From Bolinopsis microptera (lineage: Eukaryota > Ctenophora > Tentaculata > Lobata > Bolinopsidae): a stretch of DNA of 64,000 nucleotides. The notes under the pieces were generated by a model. It ran no database searches, had not been told where the DNA came from, and saw only the letters and a program-made list of their open reading frames with translations. Every line of letters begins with the position of its first letter. Positions within the stretch are counted from its first letter, which is position 1. Below are positions 54,770-64,000 of this stretch, piece by piece. Both the position numbers and the translations under genes were made by a program. The stretch lies in assembly GCF_026151205.1 (NCBI RefSeq), contig NC_087073.1, forward strand, positions 2,190,501 through 2,254,500. The letters are read 5' to 3'.

Positions 54770-57005
54770 CATTTTATTTGATGCAGAATAGCTGACAGCA
54801 GCTACAATTGTACATTTGACTCAGTCTTTCTGTCTGATATTTACTTTGCTCCTAAACCTTCTTTTAGTTCTGAAAAAGCAAGATTTGCCATGATACAGCG
54901 ACTTTTTATGTCGTCATCGCTGCATAATTTAGACTTTAGAGCCAAGGTACTAAGGCAGATAGCCGATATTCAGGGCTCTTTCCCCCTAGACGATTTTGAA
55001 GCCCGCTGTTTGACAATATTTACACTGACAAAAATTGGTCGCCTCTTTTATCTTATTCTCTCACATTAAACAACATTAACCAGGTTTTTTTTCTAGAAAT
55101 GACTATAATGTGACTATTGGATAGAGTTTTCAAATGGCATTGTTTTCTACCCATCTGACCAATGTTGAGTTTCGCCAAGACTTGACGGGGCCATCACATC
55201 TTCTGACCACCCCAAAGTCTCACTCGTTGCGCCAGCACAGCAGAGAGTTCGTGAGGAGGGGCTTATATCCCTGATCAGCGGCTTATCCTTTTGTCCACCA
55301 CAACACTAACTCACACAGTAACTGATGACAATCCTCTCCAACTAATGCGCACTGAATTTATCCTCAGCGCTTCTGTTGACACAGCATGGCACCAGGTACT
55401 CTCCCTTATTTTTCCCTATTTTTCCCTATACTAATTTCTAGTACACTTTTACTACGCTGATCTGAGGGTTGTAAACTTTTCTGTTGTGATTTTCCTTATT
55501 ATATTGGTAACACGATTTTTCTCGCATGTATGTGTACAATCTTTTCTATCAATTTTGCTGAAATTTCTTCCTAATGGTAACCCTGATCTTTGTCGCATGT
55601 ATGTTTACTTTCCTAACCCAATTACCACACTCTCTGGTCCAGAGATCAAACCTCACCTTTTCAGTGTAACCTTGATAAAGTCCAATGCGTGACGAAAATT
55701 TGGTTTTACAGTTTACTTAGTTCCTTGTTTCACTTTGTTCGCAGTTTTATTTCGGGAGACGTGAAGTCTAAAATGAAAGCTAAATTCGCCTATTTATTTT
55801 GTTATATTACACAAGCTGAACTGGCTCGAGGGATACCCTTGATTTTTACACGTACCTCATCATTACATCATATCAAGTTTAAGTATGTTAGATTCGATTC
55901 TAATCGAAATAAAATGGTTAACATTTGCAAGATAGTAACATTTGTTTCACTTCAGGGACGGATCCGGGATCCAGTGATCCACTAACTTTGCCTATCAGAG
56001 ATCTAGACGGACCTGAAAATAGCACCTCCTATACTCTGGTTAGAATTATATTTAGATTAAAGATTCAATATTTAACTGACTTCTAATTTATTGTCGAGAA
56101 CCATGACCATTGCACTAGAATTGAAAACTTTAGAAGATGGAATAAAGTGTACCATCCCGAAGAATTAACACTATTATTGATTTCTCATACCAAAGTGCGA
56201 TAACGCGCGATTTGTGATTACACATTAGTAATACATATCGTTGTATCGTGTAACAGTATCGTTAGACTTGACTGAATCGTTGCAAATTCCGTAGTTCCCG
56301 CCTAAACAGTATCGAAAGATTGATCTAGAAGCTTTGACAGAGTTTTAGCTCTTTATGTCTGCAACATTGACTTTCTGATGAATAAAGGAAAAAATCGTAA
56401 GCCTTTTAAAATATCTAGCGCCAGCCGGCCGCGCGTTATTGACATTGTGTAGACCCTTTGAAATTTTTTAAAGCTTCTAAAAACGGGCATTTCTTAGGAT
56501 CGATGTCCTTAAAGTTAGTTGTTCAGATCATTCAGAGGTTATCGAATATCGTTTAAACTTTAGTTCAGTCTAAAAACGAAATCTGAAAGAAGGTAAATAT
56601 CTTAAACCTCAGCTGCTTTTCCTAATATGCGAGATGAGTCTGTCCGACCAAATTTTATTTGGTTAGCCGTCAGGGCAGAAACTCAGAATCTCAACGAATC
56701 TTTATTTAGTTGCTTATCTTAAAATCTGTTTCAGGTAGGTGATAAGGTGACGTTTGCAGAGCGGCGTCTATTGAATATCATACCTTTATGTTTGAAGCTG
56801 AGACCGGCGATATTACCAAGTAATACGGCAGATGAAGACACAAGTTTTAGTAAGGGAGGGCTCCCAGAAATCAATTCACGGACGCTAATGTTGCCTTGAA
56901 TTAGAGTATGATAACCGACAGAGTAAGTTTGTATTATATGATTAGTGTTTGTGGAGGTGAAGTTAAAAGTCGGAGGTTTTGTGATGTTTAAGTATGTTTT
57001 GATAA
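54770..57005. other. Intergenic, nothing recognised
   Basis: A frame near 55163-55270 (NVEFRQDLTGPSHLL...) is open for about 35 codons but has no family I recognise. Elsewhere I see no exon, RNA or repeat structure. Confidence 0.4.
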
Positions 57006-57009
57006 ATGA

Positions 57010-57105
57010 TTCAAATTTCTGATTGTCTCTAAATAGACTTAGTGAAGACAGATTCTAATAGAAATAAATAGTTGAATAACGTATCGACATAACTAGTAAC
57101 TACGT
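57010..57105. repeat. Single-arm copy of the 41.5-kb palindromic element
   Basis: Bases starting ATTCAAATTTCTGATTGTCT match the arm at 41450-41520 with a few substitutions. The other arm is missing. Confidence 0.7.
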
Positions 57106-57595
57106 CATACTCATATCCTCAATAAATGTAATGGATTTGTAGTGTTGTAATTAGTTTAAAACTAAGTATAAGTGTGCAGATGATAATATAGCAATATAAT
57201 ATTGTGCCCAGACCCTCCCAGATCTGCCTTCAGCTCCCTGTCGTAGTCAGGGATTATAAGGAGCTCTATCTACTTATCCCTTTTCATTCCTGACCCTGAT
57301 TGTTGTACGTAGCTGTGACTTGTAATCTTTTCGATTCTCCCTGTTAAATTTCATTTGAACAGCTTCAGGTAGCATAACAACAATTCTTACATGTTTAAAT
57401 CTGGAAATATTCTTTGATCGTACACTTCTCTGCACTGTTTTACACCATACATAAAAAATCAAAAGTGGGGGGCCGGGGGGCGGGGGGGGGGGGCCTTAAT
57501 CGGGAAGAAACCTACATTTTAATATACTTTTAGGGATCGTTCAGACATTTTTGAACATGTGAAAGATATAGCTCAATATCTGTTGAATAGTGGAT

Positions 57596-57883
57596 CAGGC
57601 ACGTAGCCAGGGGGGCTGCAGTGAGTACTTGATTTTTTTCAGTCCCAGTTTATTGCTGTCCAAAAAGCAAATTTCTTTAATGCCATATGTCGTCTAAAAC
57701 ACCCTATTTCTCAACATTTTTCCGGAGGCTGCGCCCCTAGCCCCCCGTCCGGGGCACCGCCCTTGGACCCCGCTGGTGGCTGCGCCCCCAGACCCCTGCC
57801 GGAGCTTGTTCGCTTCGCTCGTTGTGCAGCTGGATTGCTGCACGCCAAGGGCCCCCCAAAGAAAAATCCTGGCTACGTGCCTG
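57596..57883. mobile_element. hAT-like MITE, 288 bp
   Basis: The TIRs are CAGGCACGTAGCCAGG and its perfect complement. The 8-bp target duplication TAGTGGAT is intact on both sides (57588-57595, 57884-57891). Interior is GC-rich and non-coding. A G-run just upstream (57466-57493) is separate. Confidence 0.93.
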
Positions 57884-58310
57884 TAGTGGATACTAAGTAA
57901 AAAGGCTTCCATAAAAAAAATTGCACATATAATATCTCGGTTCGGGATACTAGCCAAAATGACTTCTTTAAAATTGAAATAACTCCAGTTTTTAATATTC
58001 AGTTTTTAACTTCAGTTTTCAATATTTTGTTGCATGAAATTCGGAATCGACTAAGAACTGCATTCCAAGCTTATTGTGGGCAGAAATTTTTGATTAAGGA
58101 CTCTAAAAAGATAGGGATATATTAAAGTATATCCCCGGCCCTATAGATCGGGGAAAAAACCTCCATATTAATATACATACTTCAATATGGTGATTTTTTA
58201 AATAAGTGTTTTACTCTTTTTCTGAACTCTAGAATGTGACTGAGGAGTGATTATATTTGTCCTAGTATACTAATTAGCTAATTAGTCGGATCCCAACCGT
58301 TCTAAAAGGC

Positions 58311-61300
58311 TATCTCGTTAGCTTTTCGTGTTAAAAGCGATTTCTCAACGGTTATCACCTCTCTAGATGATTCTTAAAACATTTGGACTTCATTGCATTT
58401 TTGAAATAAATGCAATGAGGGCGTTTTCGGCCACACCCCTTTTCAGGGTTTCGCGGTCAATCGAATTTTTGTATTTCAGCCCAGAAAGGTTTTAAAGACT
58501 ATTCCGATACACCAAAATGTGCCTAATAGCCACATTTATATACAATTTATGAAGCAACATATAATACCTTAAAATGCTTCGTTTCGGAAATATGGCCGAA
58601 AAACGGTTTTTGGCTTGAAGCAGTTCATATTTTCCGTGATTTTTGGCATTTTCGCCTAGGAAGGTCGCAGAGACTATTCTGATACACTAAAATGTACATA
58701 ATGGCCACATTTATATACAACTTATGAAGCAACATATACCCTAAAAGGCTTACTTTCGGAAATGTGGCTGAAAAACGAATTTTTGCCGAGCGAACAAGAC
58801 AGTATTCACAAATGGGCTATTGGACTGTTAACTAAAAAGGTCTTAAAGAAGATTCATGAGGAACATAGCGTTTGTCACAAGATGTAAGATGACTCACTTT
58901 GTGTCCAGAAACACCTACAAAAATTGGAGAATGATCTACTTTATTGGGCATCGCTCTTAATGCTTTAATGGGCCAGGACAGCAGCATATTTGTGTCTTAC
59001 GAAAGGGAAATTTTTCAAAATTACGGTTTCTTAAGGTCAAAGGATCGGCTGCTAACAGCAAATTGTTCGCAATTGCCGACTCATGTACATCATATACTCA
59101 AAAACGCTCACTTTAGGAGTCATTAGTAAATAACTACTACATGATTTGTGACAACCCCAACAATTTTTCCTTGGCACCAATTTAAATAAAATGTGTTTTT
59201 TTTAAGCATTACATTTCAGCCATGCAAAATTACAATGACATATTTTGATATACAAATTGATAAATGGTACTGCAATATAAGTTGCTTAATGTTTGGCCGG
59301 ATGACAACTAACGAGAAAAATAAACTTGATTAAACATAATAATTAATTCGGCTGAACCAACACATAGCTAGAGCCACCCCATATCCACATAATTAAAAAT
59401 TTCCTCCCAAACCCATTTTCAGACCCTTCTGTGGCCCGCTCGCTTCGCTCGCTGTGGCCCGCTCGCTTCGCTCGCAGCGGCTAAGTTACTTTCCCAACAG
59501 GGGCGTGCGCAGGATTTTTAGAAGGGGTGGGCGAGGAGTCGGTGCGAAGCGCCGGCTCCGAGGCTACTGCGGCAGGGGCTCGGGGGCGCAGCCCCCGGAA
59601 AATTTTAACTGGATTATATGCTAAACCAATAGGATATCAATACAGAAGGTTCAAAACAGTTGATTAGACACAAGTGGTTATAAGTAATATTTTAAGGGCG
59701 CAGGGGGCGCAGCCCCTGAAAATTTTTAACTGCATTATATGCTAAACCAATAGGATATCAATACAGAAGGTTCAAAACAGTTGATTAGACACTTGGTTAT
59801 TAGTAATATTTTAAGGGGGCAGGGGGCGCAGCATCCGGAAAATTTTTAACTGGATTATATGATAGACCAATAGGATATCAATAGAGAAGGTTCAAAGTAG
59901 TTGATTAGACACTCGGTAATATTTTGGATTCAAAACATTGGACAAATTAAAATTAAAGATGGCACGAATTTTAAGTCATTTAGAGAGGAAAAATGTCCTC
60001 TCGATACCCAATGATTGAACTGCTCTTTGCGGACTGCAATTGTCAGTCGCTAACCAAGAAATTTCCTCTCAGATGCCAAAAATTTCCTCATTCTTCCCAA
60101 ATTTCCTCCCAGATATCTGGTGGGTTTGCCAACTTTGTGGATATGGGAGAGCCACATTAACGTTGTTGACCAAAATTCAATTTCAAACTTTTTATTTATA
60201 TTCATGCCATGAAACCATGATATATGTACCAAGAATACCACACCTAAAATAAATCGGCACTGGATCCGGGCCAGATTGTTGCTTGACAGCTGACCAGTAC
60301 CCCACTTTAAGTGCCTCGACCAATATTGATCTGTAATCCCTGGATTGAGATCTGTTGGCCGCAGTTTAATTTAGTTAATTTCCTATAATACCGCAGTGGT
60401 TTGGTTCTCACTTCAGAATGACCCCATATTCTTTTTTTTGTCGCATAGATTTTCCCATTGTATGATAATGCGTGTCATTCCCTCGTTTTTTAATCAATAC
60501 AAGTGGTGACTGGCTAGTTCTTCTGTTATTACAGCTGCCTCGAGATCTTATCTGGGGCATGGGCACTAACTAAGAACATTAGAACTGTAATTCTAGAACC
60601 TCATATTAAGGTTACTTGGCAGAATAGCATTAGCAGGGTTCGAGATTTGACTGAGGGCATTCAGGTAACATACCAGGTTCATATCACCAGTTGAGGTGGA
60701 TCTTAATTTCGGCATGCAATGCCTTATAAGTTATAAGCTTATAGTAGGATCACGGGGTTTATATAATAGAAGGTCTCGAGATGCTGATTTAGCTATTTAG
60801 GTTTCACATGTGAAATTTTTCCAGCTTTGGGTAAAGTGCTAAAGTGGATTTTAGAGCGGGGAGGGGGTCTAAATGACCAAAATCTGAACGATCTCTTACT
60901 TACGGGGCACTAGTACTACGGGACAAGGGACGGATATCGGGCCTAGTAGCTGTTTTCTAATGAGAGGCTGGGGTATGGACCTAGATGGTCAACGTGAGGA
61001 TAGCATGAGGATTTAGGATGCTCTGCCTGCCTTTCGTGTGGTCTTGTAACCCCGAAAGCTGGTATATCTTATCTAAATTAACCTTGGTTAAATCCCGTGC
61101 TGTTTCGAATATATCATTAGATTTATAGGTCCAATATCAAGCAAAAAAGTCTGATTTCCGGTACTGATGTTACACTTACATGATCTCCGACGCAATGATC
61201 TCCGAAGTCCGATCTTAAAGTTGGATCTCAGAGCCAAAAAGAGGAACCTACGCCTTGGTTCCTCTCTTTGAGAGTCAAACAGGAAATTCGGTGTTATCAA

Positions 61301-63006
61301 CTCAAACTCGGATTCGTAGCACAATTGAAAAACCAAAGAATAAAAATCTGAATGAATTTCCCGAAATCCTAAAATTAATATCAGGTTGTATTCGATTCAG
61401 TGGCCCAAACTCCAGTTTGGGCTTACGAGACTTAAGTTCAAGTCGAGGAACACTTTGATTAAGCATGATCCTTGTCTAGTTGGAGTTTTCGCACATCATG
61501 CATCTACTAATCACTCCTAAACTGAGAGTTTTAGAGTCGAATCTCGAACCCTGCCATTCAGTCAAGTAATCTTAATCTGAAGTTCTAGAATTACAGTTCT
61601 AGTGTTCTAGTACTAATGCATTAGTGCCCTAGATAAGATCTCGAGGCAGCTGTAATAACAAAAGAGCTAGCTAGTAACCACTTGATTAAAAAACGAGGGA
61701 ATGACACACATTATCATACGATGGGAAAATCTATGCGAACCAAACCACTGCGGTATTACTATTTAAATGATAAATGAGCTAAATTAAACTGCAGCCAACA
61801 GATCTCAATCCAGGGATTACAGACCAATATTGGTCGAGGCAGTGAAGTCAATTATAATTATAAAGTGGGGTACTGGTCAGCGGTCAAGCAACAATATGGA
61901 ATGAATAAATTAAAAGTTGAATTTTGGTCATTACATTTTGGCTAAATTGGTGCCAATGAAAAATTGTTGGAGTTTTCACAAATCATGCAGTATAGTTAAA
62001 CTTATTTACTAATCACTCCTAAAGTGAACGTTTTTGAGTATATGATGTGCATGAGTCGGCAATTTCAAACAATTTGCTGTTAGCAACTGACCCTTTGACC
62101 TTTACTTTGACCTTTACTAAAGAAACCGTAATTTTGAAAAATTGCCCTTTCGTAAGACACAAATATGCTGCTGTCCTGGCCCATTAAGAGAGATGCCCAA
62201 TAAAGTAGATTATTCTCCAATTTTTTTAGGTGTTTCTGGACACAAAGTGAGTCATCTTACATCTTGTGACAAATGCTATGTTCCTCATAAGTCTTCTTTA
62301 AGACCTTTTTAGTTAACAGTCCAATAGCCCATTTGTGAATACTGTCTTGTTCGCTCGGCAAAAATTCGTTTTTCAGCCACATTTCCGAAAGTAAGCCTTT
62401 TAGGGTATAATATGTTGATTCATAATTTGTAGATAAATGTGGCCATTATGTACATTTTAGTATATCAGAATAGTCTCTACGACCTTCCTAGGCGGAATTG
62501 CCAAAAATCACGGAAATTATGAACTGCGTCAAGCCAAAAACCGTTTTTTCGGCCATAATTCCGAAACGAAGCATTTTAAGGTATATGTTGCTTCATAAGT
62601 TGTATATAAATGTGGCTATTAGGCACATTTTAGTGTATCAGAATAGTCTCTGCGACCTTCCTAGGCGAAAATGCCAAAAATCACGGAAATTATGAACTGC
62701 TTCAAGCCAAAAACCGTTTTTCGGCCATAATTCCGAAACGAAGCATTTTAAGGTATATGTTGCTTCATAAGTTGTATATAAATGTGGCTATTAGGCACAT
62801 TTTGGTGTACCAGAATAGTCTTTTAGACCTTCCTGAGCTGATATACAAAAATTCGAGTGACCGCGAAACCCTGAAAAAGGGTGTGGCCGAAAACGCCCTC
62901 ATTGCATTTATTTCAAAAATGCAATGAAGTCCAAATGTTTTAAGAATCATCTAGAGAGGTGATAACCGTTGAGAAATCGCTTTTAACACGAAAAGCTAAC
63001 GAGATT
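58311..63006. mobile_element. Foldback-type element with kilobase inverted repeats, 4.7 kb
   Basis: The left end ATCTCGTTAGCTTTTCGTG is mirrored at 62987-63006. Arms 58311-59193 plus 60165-60660 match inverted 61530-63006, leaving a ~870-bp unpaired middle. Both arms contain tandem ~180-bp modules (GGAAATATGGCCGAAAAACG type): two on the left, three on the right. No transposase frame is visible. The left arm is broken by an insertion at ~59195-60165 absent from the right arm. Confidence 0.85.
59195..60165. mobile_element. Insertion inside the left foldback arm
   Basis: It contains a ~119-bp unit (GGGGGCGCAGCCCC(C/T)GGAAAATTTT...) repeated three times at ~59580-59935, GCTCGCTTCGCTCGC doublets, and an end-like AGGGGCGTGCGCAGGATTTTT at 59500. 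Terminal repeats and target duplication were not resolved. Confidence 0.55.
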
Positions 63007-63219
63007 CCGTTTCGTCCCTGACTAAATATAGTAATCGGCTACAGACATATCTACGCCTATGTGGGGACGCACACAAAAATAATGGAAATAATTATCGGAC
63101 TTTATTATTCACGGACCTTAATGCCACAGACATTATTTTCACGGACATAATTATTCACGCTGAGGTCTTCAGTGTGAAAGTAATGTCCGTGATAATAATG
63201 ACCGATAAGGTAGATAACA

Positions 63220-64000
63220 TGCTTGTCCTTGCATGTTAGAGTTCCTTCTAGCACCAGTTCTATGTTGTTGACCATGATCTTTTGAGTCTTTGTCAAAGAG
63301 GTTAGAGGACGGGGCAAATTTTGCAGCTAGGTCCATTACACCTCTGTAATTGTCCTACATCAAGGGTTTTCAGTTGTCCCAGTTGTCGATTCTTTTTTAG
63401 TGTATTACCGATTGAAGGGTGTTTCCTAGTGGCAAATACTATCCGTACATCCCCACATAACATTAACCTAGTAGCTTAATGACCAGATTAAGTTCTTAAC
63501 CAACTTTTTAAGACTAATGTTATCAAGAGTGTTGTACGGAAAATACGAGGCTCTGTTGTGTCTTATCCTCAGTGTCTCTGGTTGGATTTCCTGGGTTCTC
63601 AATAGACCTCTGTATTGCTTTCGGCTCGATTTCTTCTAGTTTGTCACCGTTGTTGTTGTGTCCGCATCTGGCAAGATCCTCCTTTAGTTCGCCCAGGTCC
63701 CCCACACATGGTGGGGTTGGAAACTACATATGTATCTGATCTCAAGTAGTTCCTAGCATCTGTTTCCTTTCTAAATAGCTTGTACCAGATCTGATTTTCT
63801 GAGTCCAAGCTCAAGGTAAGGTCTAATAAGTTAACCTTGATTCTATATATGGTTCTGCCAGTTTGATTTAGCCAGTTTGTTCAACAATTCGACAAACATT
63901 GTAAATTGTCCCCATCCACACTCCAAATATGTCGTCGATGAATCTCTCCCAAAAGTTTATCAGGGTCGCACTCTTTATCTTTTTGCTAACCTTTTTGAAG
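63220..64000 (-). pseudogene. Penelope-like element fragment (RT end and GIY-YIG linker)
   Basis: Read from 64000 leftward in several frames: FWERFIDDIFGVW (RT block C with IDD), then RIKVNLLDLTLSL, IWYKLFRKETDARNYLRSD, a KRGH-like segment ending QSLVFSVQ, then RIVFATRKHPSIGNTLKKN, CNGPSCKICP, and finally LTCKDKHVIYLIG. This order, RT then a C-x4-C-x2-C linker then a (T)C+...VIYLI segment leading into the GIY-YIG nuclease, is specific to Penelope-like elements. Several frameshifts separate the blocks. The copy breaks just at the start of the GIY-YIG domain (~63220), and the N-terminal part lies outside the window. Confidence 0.75.

Overview
The window is AT-rich nuclear DNA from an animal (metazoan), not a microbe. 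It holds multi-exon genes with short GT-AG introns, an animal-type KDM5 histone demethylase, an MEA1 homologue, an MRP4-like ABCC transporter, CR1-like and Penelope-like retroelements, hAT and Harbinger MITEs, and very large tandem arrays. I cannot name the species. Compact genes, a nested antisense gene and Penelope elements fit a marine, possibly early-branching invertebrate (inference only).

Layout. 1-2.8 kb: a decayed minus-strand CR1-like LINE (PHD-finger ORF1, truncated endonuclease, reverse transcriptase) abutting an SGNH/esterase fragment. 3.1-5.8 kb: a dispersed repeat interrupted by a 1463-bp TIR element whose empty site is visible in a second copy at 36 kb. 6.0-7.2 kb: a two-exon MEA1 homologue. 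7.6-30.5 kb: a complete 26-exon KDM5 gene (1,325 aa: JmjN, ARID, PHD1, JmjC, C5HC2, PLU-1, PHD2, PHD3). Its introns hold a 56-bp satellite (3.5 kb), a 994-bp uninterrupted (AG)n tract, a 33-bp satellite (3.1 kb), and a minus-strand zinc-finger gene end at 27.1-27.8 kb. 31-38 kb: MITE-like material, an inverted pseudogene copy of the ABCC 3' end, the second dispersed-repeat copy, and a 24-bp minisatellite. 38.2-49.5 kb: a complete 27-exon ABCC gene (1,324 aa). 49.9-53.8 kb: a long palindrome, a ~235-bp tandem repeat, a frameshifted AlkB-like dioxygenase ORF, an upstream ~125-bp tandem repeat, and a LINE reverse-transcriptase tail. 54-58 kb: Harbinger-like and hAT-like MITEs. 58.3-63.0 kb: a 4.7-kb foldback element. 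63.2-64.0 kb: a Penelope-like fragment that runs off the end.

The three host genes (MEA1, KDM5, ABCC) all lie on the + strand and have no obvious joint function. KDM5 erases H3K4 methylation and the ABCC protein is a plasma-membrane exporter. The most unusual observation is an AlkB-family (2-oxoglutarate/Fe(II)) domain in an apparent retroelement ORF. Its 44-bp 5' leader is 43/44 identical to that of the PHD-type CR1 ORF1 at the other end of the window.
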